From contig NZ_LTAZ01000013.1 in assembly GCF_001593955.1 (NCBI RefSeq), forward strand, positions 62,001 through 126,000: 64,000 bases of DNA, in the 5' to 3' direction. Source of the stretch: Halalkalicoccus paucihalophilus. Lineage in GTDB: Archaea; Halobacteriota; Halobacteria; Halobacteriales; Halalkalicoccaceae. Of this stretch, positions 24,839 through 33,520 are shown in pieces. A model generated the notes under the pieces. That model worked only from the letters and a program-made list of their open reading frames with translations. It ran no database searches and was not told the DNA's origin. Within the stretch, counting starts at the first letter, position 1. Every line of letters starts with the position of its first letter. The position numbers and the translations under genes are program-made.

Positions 24839-25186
24839 CTACTTGTCTCCCCATTCTTTTGTCCACTTCTCTAGTTCGTCGAACACCGGACAAAGCGATT
24901 TCCCCTTTGCTGTGAGGCTATAATAGGTTGCCACGGGTGAACCTTCTTCGAGGCGTCGACTAACGTAGCCTAGCTCTTGGAGATCGTCCACGATACGCGA
25001 CAGAGTTCGGCTAGACGTTCCCGTTGAACGCTTGAGCTCATTAAAACGCTTCTCGCCCTGCTGGAGATCATAAAGGACGACCAGTCGCCACTGCGATCCA
25101 AGCTGACTGATCGGTTCAACGACGTTGCACGCATCTTTGCCGAGGTTTTGCTCGTCTCCTGAAGCGGGCTGGGGTGCTGGCATCAT
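24839..25186 (-). CDS. HxlR family winged-helix regulator
   Basis: About 115 residues. CNVVEPISQLGSQWRLVVLY is the HxlR N-terminal signature with the redox-relevant Cys, then FNELKRSTGTSSRTLSRIVD as recognition helix and SLTAKGKSLCPVFDELEKWT at the end. In bacteria such regulators (YodB, CatR) use this Cys to sense quinones and control glyoxalase/dioxygenase genes. Divergent from an MhqO-like gene across a 200-base gap with a palindrome at 25201. Start at ATG 25186 or 25183; a GTG at 25192 is also possible. Confidence 0.85.
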   Translation of the reverse strand: MMPAPQPASGDEQNLGKDACNVVEPISQLGSQWRLVVLYDLQQGEKRFNELKRSTGTSSRTLSRIVDDLQELGYVSRRLEEGSPVATYYSLTAKGKSLCPVFDELEKWTKEWGDK

Positions 25187-25200
25187 TGTCACCTAGTATT

Positions 25201-25218
25201 GTACTTGTCCACAAGTAC
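25201..25218. promoter_or_regulatory. Candidate HxlR operator
   Basis: GTACTTG (25201-25207) and CAAGTAC (25212-25218) form a 7-bp inverted repeat around TCCA, 15 bases upstream of the HxlR start and between the divergent genes; an ACTTATAG TATA-like stretch follows. Position and symmetry suggest autoregulation and control of the quinone module (inference). Confidence 0.5.
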
Positions 25219-25387
25219 TTATAGTGGTTCGCGGGCGAACATAGTAACATAGCGTAACTATGGTCGCCACCTGTCTATTGAACAGAAATCACTCTCCGAG
25301 ACACAGTCCAGTACAGGCAGACTCAATCAACTCTCGCGGAATCAAAGAGCGATTTTCTTCGACAAGGTAGTTCCCTGTTCATTAGTC

Positions 25388-26331
25388 ATGCTTTCAGATA
25401 CGCCCGGAATTCACCACATTACAGGCATCGTTCGCGACGCCCAGCAGAACGTCGACTTCTACACGGGCGTTCTCGGCCTACGTCTCGTCAAACAGACGGT
25501 AAACTTCAACGAGAAGTTCACGCGCCACCTCTTCTACGGCGACGAAACCGGTTCACCCGGCACGGATCTCACGTTCTTCCCCTATCCTGCAGAGGACGAC
25601 GGCCGGATCGGGAAACCGCAGATCACGCCTCATTGGTAATCCCACCTAATTCGGTGTCCTACTGGCGAGACCGACTCACTCAGTGCGACATCACCGTTGA
25701 GAGGCCGTCCAAACGGTTTGGTGAGGCAGTGGTTCGATGTTCCGATCCAGACGGCACGCAACTCGAACTCGTCACCGGCGAGTCGCCCGTTGAGCCGTGG
25801 GCAGACGGACCGATTCCGGTCCAACACGCGATTCGCGGCATTCATAGCGTGACGCTGCTCTCGACGAACGTCTTTGTTACTGCAAGCGTGCTGGAGACGC
25901 TAGGATTCGAACTCATCGATCAAGAGGGCGACCGCGTTCGGTATCAGGCCCCGGGTGACCGGGCAACTGTCGTGGATCTTCTCGACCACGACAGCGACTT
26001 CGGGCGGGAGGGCGCAGGGTCGATCCACCACGTCGCTGTGCGTGTCCCGGAGGAGGAACAGCTCTATGAGTGGCACGATCTCTTCCGAGAGCGCGGCTAC
26101 GACGTGTCGCGGGTCAAAGATCGGCACTTCTTCTACTCGTTATATGTCCGTGAGCCCGGCGGCATCCTCTTCGAACTCGCAACGGAACAACCGGGACTTA
26201 CAGTCGAAGGTGACCTCGACACACTCGGACAGTCGCTGTTTCTCCCGCCGTGGCTCGAGGAAGACCGAGAAATGATCGAAGGACAGCTCCAACCGCTCGA
26301 CGTTTCATCTACACTTGATCTGAGAGGATGA
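25388..26331 (+). pseudogene. MhqO-like glyoxalase/dioxygenase, frameshifted
   Basis: The first part (25388-25639) reads GIHHITGIVRDAQQNVDFYT and LGLRLVKQTVNFNEK, the second, in another frame from about 25633, VIPPNSVSYWRDRLTQCDIT through GSIHHVAVRVPEEEQLYEWH to LATEQPGLTV. Together they make a ~313-residue ring-cleaving dioxygenase-like protein of two vicinal-oxygen-chelate repeats with metal ligands H (GIHHIT), H (GSIHHVAV) and E (ILFELATEQP). One frameshift near 25630 (equivalent to loss of one base) separates them. The stop overlaps the next gene (ATGA). Confidence 0.8.
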
Positions 26332-26986
26332 GTGACCCATTCACGGTCGAGTCGAGAGACGACCCACACCAGGGACAGCCACTCGAAACTGCGGGTGCGC
26401 CGCCGGAAGCGGCAGACGCAGTTGTCATACTGCTTTACGGTCGCAGCTCGACCGCGAAGAACATCCTCCGACTCATCGATGAGTTCCATCATCACGGGGT
26501 GATGTACCTCGCTCCGCAGGCCGCCCGGCGCATGTGGTATCCTCGATCGGGCTATGCACCGTTTGAAGATAACGAACCGTGGTTCTCATCCGCGCTTGAC
26601 CGCATTTCGAAGGCGCTCAACGTGGCCGCCGCCGCTGGCGTCCCGCCCGAACGCACGCTTTTGCTCGGCTTTTCACAAGGCGGCTGTCTTGCCAGCGAGT
26701 TCGTTGCACGAAACCCCCGCCGCTACGGCGGACTCGTGGTACTGTCGGGAAGCTTGCTCGGCCCAGAAGTGAGAGAGGAGTATGCCGGCTCCATCGATGA
26801 CACTCCGATCTTTCTTGGGTGCAGCAGTGACGACCCTATATCACCGCCGCTCGTCTTCACGAGACAGCACGCGTGTTTGAACGGCTTGGTGGTGAGGTAA
26901 CGAGCCGACTCTACGAGGGATTAGGGCACGCCATCAACGACGATGAAATCCGGACCATCGATACATTCGTCGACCAACTCGTCTGA
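26328..26986 (+). pseudogene. MhqD-like hydrolase paralogue, frameshifted
   Basis: Second copy of the hydrolase at 2546. It starts 4 bases inside the preceding gene and is collinear with the intact copy until CSSDDP, where one C is missing (GACCCTATATC against GACCCCTACATC), so the catalytic-His segment GLGHAINDDE follows out of frame up to the original stop at 26984-26986. The oxyanion His is also changed (VILLYGRSS against VILLHGRSS). A ~270-base tract starting near 26525 is indistinguishable from the other copy. Confidence 0.85.
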
Positions 26987-27636
26987 GTAGTCGGTCCGAG
27001 GGTGTTGAGACCATCCCAGACACAAGAGCGGCGGCAGCCATGGTTACTCACAGGCCATGTTTGAGTGTCTCTTCCTCCCTGTTAACTCACAAGCATTTGC
27101 CGACTCAAGACGTTCACTGATGGGGCGTCTCCTTGCGCTTGGGCACCAACTATCGCGCGCTCATGGTCGACGTGCGGGTGCCCACAAGGGAAGAGGGACG
27201 CAGGACGCTCTGACATCAACCCTGCGTCTCACTCGTGGATGAGCTCCGTAGCCTCTGACGAGCTACTATCCCCTTGTGATCTGTTGCACCATGACGAGCT
27301 TCTTTCCGCGACGTTTCGTCTGTTCGACCTCGTCTTTCCCGAGTTTTTCGAGGAAGTCTGACGCGAGCCACAGTCTACGTGTGTGGTTTTGTTCCTTTGA
27401 CGGAGGTGATGACCTTCGCAATCGCCTGACGATTGAGCACGAGCCCAGCAGGCGCTCTCTCGACGTAGTTGAACATATCTTAGTCGATATTCAAATAGAT
27501 ATAACTAACCAAGTGTTTTGTGGATTCGTTCTTGCAAATAGAGACGCCAAGGCCGGTTTTCTCTTGTCTAAGAACCTCTGAAGACGGCGAGGAATCGATA
27601 TCCTCCACCACACAACTATCGACATCACGGAGTCAG
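26987..27636. other. Intergenic with fragment of composite repeat
   Basis: First ~40 bases resemble the sequence after the first hydrolase copy (GGTGTTGAGA). Otherwise no gene; the fragment at 27284-27470 is listed separately. Confidence 0.4.
27284..27470 (-). pseudogene. C-terminal regulator fragment, copy 3
   Basis: Minus-strand ERAPAGLVLNRQAIAKVITS then VKGTKPHT, an in-frame stop, TVARV, a one-base slip and EKLGKDEVEQTKRRGKKLV when reading frames are combined. Same peptide family as 5046 and 22740, here with both a nonsense codon and a frameshift. Confidence 0.45.
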
Positions 27637-28086
27637 TCACGCCTCGCCGGTATCATCGGGGACGACCGTAAATTCAAGCGTCCGAAAGTCGTCGGGGTCG
27701 AACGTGAAAACGTGGCCGATATCGTATTCTCGAGCAAGAGAGCCCCCCAGGTGGTCAACGAACGCGATCTCTTGGTCACTGTACTGAGCGAACTGGTCGT
27801 ATGCCGCGTCAAACGTCCGTTCGGTGACCGGAAGAATATTGATCGTCTCGGACGACCGTATCTCGTTGATCGTTGAAACGGCCCGTCGGTGGCTCTTATG
27901 GTAGAGAATCACGGTTGCGAGTTCGGCAAGAACATACCGACTTGTGAAAATTGGCCCGTACCGTTCGCCAGCTTGAACGGCTTTGAATACGGCTGCTGCT
28001 CGGTCGTGGTTGGTGTCATCCTCAACGTAGGCCGCGTAGAATCCACCTGTATCGATAAACAACGGGACTGGCGTGTCCCGATTCAT
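27637..28086 (-). CDS. PIN-domain toxin (VapC-like), module 1
   Basis: 149 residues. Acidic nuclease residues are in place: D in LFIDTGGFYAAY, E in YVLAELATVIL, D in IAFVDHLGGS and D in FTFDPDDF. PIN proteins cleave RNA. The gene overlaps the upstream HTH gene by ATGA (28083-28086), a typical antitoxin-toxin arrangement. Confidence 0.85.
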   Translation of the reverse strand: MNRDTPVPLFIDTGGFYAAYVEDDTNHDRAAAVFKAVQAGERYGPIFTSRYVLAELATVILYHKSHRRAVSTINEIRSSETINILPVTERTFDAAYDQFAQYSDQEIAFVDHLGGSLAREYDIGHVFTFDPDDFRTLEFTVVPDDTGEA

Positions 28087-28454
28087 ACAGCTCCGGACGT
28101 CCCGTCACCATAGAGAACTTCGTCGATCTTTTCAGAGGTGTCGTCCGGCTCTCCCGCTTGGAAGGTATCGCGGTCGAATATGGGGTCGTCTGGATTCACC
28201 TCATGGGGCTTGCTGGTCGGTTCGTCGTTATCTGAAATCCACCAAACAACGGCACGGCCGCCGACTTTTGCCTTTTCGAGTGCATCCTCGTCGGCGAGCT
28301 GTTGCAGTCGGCGGTATGCTTGCGATCTGTCTACATCAAATTGTTCTGCAACTGACTGTGCTGTTTGAAAGGGCCGCCCAGCCTGTGAGAAGTGGGCTAG
28401 GATGTCCTCGTCTGTTATTCTGGTGGTGTACTCGCCCTGATCATTTCGGCTCAT
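28083..28454 (-). CDS. HTH antitoxin-like protein, module 1
   Basis: 123 residues. The N-terminal half is a winged helix (RPFQTAQSVAEQFDVDRSQA then YRRLQQLADEDALEKAKVGG), ending in VVWWISD, the strand seen in related haloarchaeal antitoxins (compare SRVWWLPP at 40804). The acidic C-terminal tail (PDDPIFDRDTFQAG) probably binds the toxin. Two similar palindromic boxes lie just upstream (28460-28501). Confidence 0.75.
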   Translation of the reverse strand: MSRNDQGEYTTRITDEDILAHFSQAGRPFQTAQSVAEQFDVDRSQAYRRLQQLADEDALEKAKVGGRAVVWWISDNDEPTSKPHEVNPDDPIFDRDTFQAGEPDDTSEKIDEVLYGDGTSGAV

Positions 28455-28459
28455 ACTTG

Positions 28460-28501
28460 CACTACGTAGTGTATCGCTATAAGCGTATGCACTTCAAAGT
28501 G
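28460..28501. promoter_or_regulatory. Two operator-like boxes before PIN module 1
   Basis: Box 1 CACTACGTAGTG (28460-28471) and box 2 CACTTCAAAGTG (28490-28501), in contexts TTGCACT...AGTGTAT and ATGCACT...AGTGTAC, have centres exactly 30 bp apart, about three helical turns, directly upstream of the antitoxin start. Probable autoregulatory sites. Confidence 0.55.
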
Positions 28502-28869
28502 TACCGATAGGGTTAGCGCAGCACACCACGGAGAGTCTGAGAGACAGACTCGTTCTTCGGAGGGATTTGGAATAGAAATGCATCGTCTCGCCCGCTAGAA
28601 CAGGCGAGTGGGGTTGTCAAGGGCGAGAGAACCCATGGTGTACTACGGTGTATCTCTTGACCAAGCGTCAGAAGGACTTCCTCCGATGACCGACGTTTCT
28701 GGAATCGATACACTCGTTCTATCTGGGAATGACATGGACACTCCAGGTAGTCCCGCTCACTTTCGGTGTATGACGGGATAGAGGGAGTGAATTATTTCGA
28801 AGAGGCTGGTTCGGTTTCTGTCGCAATCTCGAAGAACAGCGTCCCCTGCTCGTTCGAGTTGAGGTCATC
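28502..28869. other. Gene-free stretch
   Basis: No recognisable gene. The frame downstream of the 28870 stop continues for ~27 codons (DDLNSNEQGTLFFEIATETE), possibly more of the decayed gene described next. Confidence 0.35.
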
Positions 28870-29370
28870 TCAGGCGGCCTCCTGGCTGGTTCGATTATTC
28901 CCAGCATGAACGAGCGTCTCATCGTTCACAGCCCCAGTATCGACGCGAACCACTTTTCCAGTCCCGTTCGAGTCGGCGTACTCGAAACCCTCCTCTGCAC
29001 CGGCAAGTGTCAGCAGCTTGTACGCATACCCATCGGAAGGATGATTGTCGAACAGCCGGAGAATTTCCTTGTAGGTCATCTGGGATTTCCCACTGTGGCG
29101 ATGCTGGGCATCCTCGAAAAGGGTTGTCCGGATCTTGTGTACGCGCTCGTCGCGACTCATCGACTCGTACTCCTTGCCGTTCGGATCCGGATCGAGTTGG
29201 GCCTCGAGTTCGGCGACGCGTTCGGTGAGCCGGTCGTTGTCTTCCTCAAGGATTGCAATCTATTGGTTCATCCGCGCGTGGTGCTGGCCAACGTATTCTT
29301 TGTAATCACTGAGATCTTCATGGATGAAGTCCTTCGATACGAAACCGGTTTCCAAATCCAGACTCGATTA
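28870..29370 (-). pseudogene. Coiled-coil plus winged-helix protein, broken
   Basis: Reading from 29370: LETGFVSKDFIHEDLSDYKE, YVGQHHARMNQ, an in-frame TAG, then IAILEEDNDRLTERVAELEA (a coiled coil) and MSRDERVHKIRTTLFEDAQH with MTYKEILRLFDNHPSDGYAY and the YADSNGTGKVVRVD strand. The last 96 residues could be made from ATG 29160, but the in-frame stop and loss of a start at the junction with the repeat at 29392 argue for a pseudogene. Resembles plasmid/virus-borne haloarchaeal HTH proteins; family not named. Confidence 0.5.
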
Positions 29371-29391
29371 TAGGAGATACCCTGCTTAGCG

Positions 29392-29545
29392 GTCACAGTG
29401 TTGTGACGGGTGAACCAGCCGTTTCCCGTGGAATTCCATACGAAACACGACGAAACTGAAACAGACCCGCTAGTAATAGACCACTGTATGTGATGGGTGA
29501 GAAGCCAATTTAGTGGCTTCTCTCGCGGTGAACGCTCCAAGAGCG
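29392..29545. repeat. 154-base repeat, copy 2
   Basis: Near-identical to 20837-20990. Lies exactly between the truncated coiled-coil gene and the truncated HTH_10 gene, both of which break at its edges. Confidence 0.8.
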
Positions 29546-29781
29546 GTCCGTGGTTCGGCCTGACGCCAATCCAGCGTGAGACGCTCTTACTGGCGATTGA
29601 GCGGGGTTATTACGAGATTCCACGCCAGTGTACGACGCTTAAGTTAGCGGAGGAACTCGGGGTGTCGGATCAGGCGATCACTGAGCGACTTCGGCGGGCG
29701 ATCGTGACCCTCGTCTCGAATACGGTCCAGTTTTCTACGACACGCCGAAGACGTAGCGTCGGCGGCTCTGAGCGGTCGTAG
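29545..29781 (+). pseudogene. HTH_10 (Bat-like) regulator fragment
   Basis: FGLTPIQRETLLLAIERGYY, EIPRQCTTLKLAEELGVSDQ and ITERLRRAIVTLV form the complete HTH_10 DNA-binding domain found at the C-terminus of bacterioopsin-activator-like proteins (compare the full gene at 55353). The sensor part is missing, replaced upstream by the repeat. Confidence 0.7.
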
Positions 29782-30207
29782 TCACGGGTGTACAATGGGA
29801 TGATGAGAGCGGTGTGTATAGCGACGGTGTCGCTCCAGTGGCTGTCAGAGGCCCGGACAACAGGTCTCAGGTCCGTCTCTCACTGTAGTCCGCTTCTGAA
29901 GATGATGTCCACCTCGTGTTACTCCGCCTATAATTATGATCGAAGGGCTTGGTCTACCAACGGGACTATATGGTATACCAGTTATCTATTTTGAAGAGAC
30001 GTGGTATCCATGATGTCCTCTACTGCAGAGGATTCGATTCGGGGGACTTCCTCTGCCTGATATAGCTAGATGGGGTGGTGTACCAAGAATTCATATATTG
30101 GTGCCCTATACTAGCCTGCCGGTAGGGACCGGTTGTCAGAGACACAAAGATCCCCCTCTCGAGTAAGCAATTGCCAGCAGAGGGAGGATGAGACCATCCA
30201 CAAGCCG

Positions 30208-30258
30208 TCTCAGGGTGAAGTCAGAGGCAGTCTGACTCGCACTCCCTTCCCCCTGGGA
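30208..30258 (+). repeat. GTCAGAGGCA stem-loop, copy A
   Basis: TCTCAGGG (30208-30215) pairs with CCCTGGGA (30251-30258), one G-T pair; the loop holds 4 bases, GTCAGAGGCA (30220-30229) and 21 bases. Confidence 0.6.
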
Positions 30259-30429
30259 TCCGTCGTGCCATGAGCGCACAGTGTGGCGGTCCATCAGTCA
30301 CTTGGAACCGACACTATGGCAATCCCTCACTTTGTCACCAAGGTATACTAATCAAACAGCCAGTAACTGTCGTAGAATTTATTCCTTCCGTCGCACTTGC
30401 GGCGCGTCTGGACACGAGCGTCTGCGGCG

Positions 30430-30603
30430 TTACTTCAAGACATGCTGGATTCGATAGTCGTTATCGCAGGAATCCGAGCACTGTCTGTCAGAGGCAATAG
30501 AATGGCCGGTAGCGAGGAAGTGCTCAATTGCTGGATGCCCCTGCTGTGACTCTTTGCTCTGTGGACTGGCTGACCACTCACACACTACGCAATAGTTACG
30601 CAT
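30430..30603 (-). CDS. Possible small zinc-finger protein
   Basis: About 57 residues, MRNYCVVCEWSASPQSKESQ then GHPAIEHFLATGHSIASDRQ. The CxxC followed by H...H spacing (EHFLATGH) is a plausible zinc finger. It overlaps the stem-loop at 30476-30525 on the other strand, so one of the two calls may be wrong. Confidence 0.35.
   Translation of the reverse strand: MRNYCVVCEWSASPQSKESQQGHPAIEHFLATGHSIASDRQCSDSCDNDYRIQHVLK
30476..30525 (+). repeat. GTCAGAGGCA stem-loop, copy B
   Basis: GAGCACT (30476-30482) pairs perfectly with AGTGCTC (30519-30525); the loop has 4 bases, GTCAGAGGCA (30487-30496) and 22 bases. Confidence 0.6.
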
Positions 30604-31045
30604 CTGATTGTTCAACCCGTATCCAACGAGCTACAAAAGAGATTGACTGTGCTCCAGCAAGCACATTATTTACCCCCAAAATCGGGTGTATCCCACAACC
30701 ATCCCACCATGTCGTTCCATTTTATACTAACCCGTCGTATTCCTCTAGAATCCTCGAAATTCCTCGGCCCGTCCTCAAGCCGTTCGTTCGCAGTTTGGAG
30801 ATCATCAATAGTGTCCGCGAGCCATTGCCCACGTGTTTCGTAGCCGTCGGGGCAATCGTCTTGTTCCGGCGAGCTACCCGTCGGTGAACTCGCTTGTCAA
30901 GTCCTTTCGGCGTAGACGATAAGAGAGTAGTAGACCGGGAGTTGAATTTTATCTCCATTCCACATCTATATCATCTTATCAAGTCATTAATTGGTTGTAA
31001 TTATGTATATAGTTAGGTACATGACTTATCATTGTTATATTGCGT

Positions 31046-32422
31046 ATGTCGCAAGAAAAACCCAACGAAATGGACAACGAGGAAAGGAGTGTCAAACGGA
31101 GACACTATTTGCAAGGAGTAGCAGCGCTTGGCATCGGGATGAGTGGGCTCGCAACGAGTACGCTCGCCCAGAATGGTGATCCGCTCCCGGCGCCGCTCTG
31201 CGGTGAAGCGAGCACACCGCCAGAGCGGCCGCCAGGCGGGCAGGCAGGCCAGTGTATCAACTGTGTGCGTAATGTGTGTGAGAATGAGCCGATTGCCGTA
31301 GCCCTCTATAGTGATCTTTCCGGAACCTGCTTCACGATTTCAGCGGAAGAGATCCCGGAGAATGCTGACTACATTACGTTTAAAGCAGGTCAGAATTGCT
31401 TCCTGGGAGAAGTCCCCGAGGATCCAGAAGGCGACGTTACGTGGTGCCTACCAGAAGGATCGCAGGACATTAGCAACGCAACGTTCTACACGTGCGGCGA
31501 CGAGGACCCCCCGGCAGTTGACGACGTGATGGCTTCCTGTGAAGAGATCGTTATTACTACTTCGAACATTCCCGACGATGATACGCTCGACGTGACGGTC
31601 GATTTCGCGGATGGGTCGACGGAGACCTATGAGGATGTACCGGTCCAGAACGGACAGGCAACGGTTGAGTTGCCCGGTGACGTGAACCCGGTACATGTTA
31701 CGATTACGTATCAGGATAACCTGATACTGTTCGACGCGGGTGTGATGGCAGACCCGCCATGTGAGGACGAGCCGGCCGTCACCGATGTCCGGGTCACATG
31801 TGCGCAGATCATCATCCAGACCGCAAACATTGACGAAGACGAGCCGCTGGATGTGACGGTGGACTTTACGGACGGCTCCACGGAAACGTACACGCCAACG
31901 GTCGATGCGACCGGTGTTGCAGTGGTCGAACTCCCAGGGGATCGCGATCCGGAACATCTCACTGTGGAGTACAATGATTTAGTACTGTTTGAGCAGTTCG
32001 TGGCAGCAGAGGATGCACCGTGTAGGAGACCGCCGGAGTGCCCACCGGGTCTCGACATCGTGTACAAATACAACAAGAAGAAGGGAATATGGTGCCCGAA
32101 GGTCGAAACCGGAGGCGATCCGGATGCATTCTCGGTTGAGGGTGACAGAGAGGAGGTGACGATCTGTGCACCCTTCCCGTTCGCTGTCAGCTATGCCGTG
32201 CAGGAAAAGAATCACAAGCACTGCAAGAAAGATGACAAGCACCACGACGATCAGACGTATAAGAACCACGAGAATTGTAAGGAGCAGGACCCTGTGCTGG
32301 CCGAGCCAGTTGACAGTCAATACTGTGTAACAATCTCGTGTAACTTGAAAAAGAAGGTCTGCTGGTTCCGTGTCTTCTGTCCAGAGAACAACAATGGACC
32401 AGGGAACAACTCAGGTGACTAG
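31046..32422 (+). CDS. Secreted Cys-rich protein with two Ig-like repeats
   Basis: 458 residues. Tat-type signal KRRHYLQGVAALGIGMSGLA then an A-x-A-like site. A Cys-rich N-terminal section follows (CGEAS, CINCVRNVCEN), then two homologous beta domains of ~85 residues beginning VDDVMASCEEIVITTSNI and VTDVRVTCAQIIIQTANI, each with LDVTVDF-DGSTETY and VELPGD. The C-terminal third is Cys/His/Lys-rich (HKHCKKDDKHHDDQTYKNHE). ATG 31046 preferred over TTG 31040. No known family; the layout suggests an extracellular, possibly metal-binding, structural protein. The signal region resembles that of the 13256 protein. Confidence 0.75.
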   Translation: MSQEKPNEMDNEERSVKRRHYLQGVAALGIGMSGLATSTLAQNGDPLPAPLCGEASTPPERPPGGQAGQCINCVRNVCENEPIAVALYSDLSGTCFTISAEEIPENADYITFKAGQNCFLGEVPEDPEGDVTWCLPEGSQDISNATFYTCGDEDPPAVDDVMASCEEIVITTSNIPDDDTLDVTVDFADGSTETYEDVPVQNGQATVELPGDVNPVHVTITYQDNLILFDAGVMADPPCEDEPAVTDVRVTCAQIIIQTANIDEDEPLDVTVDFTDGSTETYTPTVDATGVAVVELPGDRDPEHLTVEYNDLVLFEQFVAAEDAPCRRPPECPPGLDIVYKYNKKKGIWCPKVETGGDPDAFSVEGDREEVTICAPFPFAVSYAVQEKNHKHCKKDDKHHDDQTYKNHENCKEQDPVLAEPVDSQYCVTISCNLKKKVCWFRVFCPENNNGPGNNSGD

Positions 32423-32519
32423 CTGAACGCACCGAAAACACGTTCGTCAAACGTACCATAGTTATCTGATTACTCTTAATATCGTCAATTAGGAGCTTCG
32501 AGAGGGTGTCATCTGGCTA

Positions 32520-33010
32520 CTCGACAGTCCGGAGAATTTGAACGGCTCGGGATCAATTCAGTCTGAATTCTTTCGCTACTTGCTCTCAGTCGTCTTGAGG
32601 ACTCAGCGGAGCGCGCACCCTTTGATGTGGAATTCAGAGCGCTCGGCGTCTCCGCGTCGGAGCGACTCCTGGCCACAGTCAACCGACCCCGAAAGACAGA
32701 CCGACGAAGCGAACGTGACGCCCTGTGCCTCTCCGTCGCCCGTGACCGAGCGGGCGTAGAGTGTAGGACACGTCTAATTTAATTGTCTCTGGCGTCTGGC
32801 CCTGCGCTACAAGCGTCTTTCGTCGGCATGGAACTCATGCCGAGAAGACACACGCAAGCCCCCGTCCTACTCGCGCTGACGCGCTCGTTGGGGACCGGGT
32901 AGTTGACCAAGCGATAGCGCAACCAACAGTGAGAGAGACGGAAGTGGTTGGTTACAGGAGGCACAGCGCAATGCCACGGTCTTTAGGCCGTGGATACGCG
33001 CGTAAGGTTG
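32520..33010. mobile_element. Degraded tnpB-type element remnant 1
   Basis: GC-richer segment without an intact frame ending in CCACGGTCTTTAGGCCGTGG (32972-32991), a hairpin with the CTTTAG loop seen at other element ends here. Confidence 0.45.
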
Positions 33011-33424
33011 ATGACACCTCCCACCGTCAATTACAGTACCGGAGTTCCCACGTCGGCGAACGCGGTCGTTGACCGCACCGATGCTTTGCATCGACTCGTT
33101 CCGTGGTAAGAAATCCAGTGTCGACACTGAACCAGTCCGCCACGTCCCGGCCCACGGGTCGGACGCGAATGGCGGTACCCAAGAGGCTGAATACCCTCTC
33201 GCGGAGGGACGGTCGGTATTCCGTTCCGGTGAAACGCCCGGCGCGTCCGGGTGGGAAGGCCGCTTTGACACGGCTATACGCACTGCAACGCACTCCCTCG
33301 GTAATAATTGGGAGGCAACCCATGACGGGACCACGCGAAAGCGTCCTTGCGTCCTGAGGAAACGTGCAACCTTGAACTCCCCTTCGGGGATTCCCGCGAC
33401 TTTAGGCGCGGGAGACTGTCAATC
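33011..33424. mobile_element. Degraded tnpB-type element remnant 2
   Basis: Second gene-less GC-rich segment, closed by the hairpin CCCGCG (33393-33398)/CGCGGG (33407-33412) and a GTCAA-like terminus, the end structure expected of IS200/IS605 (IS1341) elements. Confidence 0.5.
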
Positions 33425-33520
33425 ACGGTACACTCTCCATTCTCGTTTTCTCGTTCGTTTCTCGCGACTGGGAAACTAAAGAACGCTAACATATTTCACT
33501 CGAGCCGTGCAGCCGACCAT

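Larger units (their letters stand above)
29782..31045. other. 1.26-kb gene-poor region with structured repeats
   Basis: Holds two GTCAGAGGCA stem-loops (30208-30258, 30476-30525), variants at ~29843 and 30135, and one possible tiny zinc protein (30430). Minus-strand peptide GYETRGQWLADTIDDLQTAN near 30850 hints at a coiled-coil gene remnant. Confidence 0.45.
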
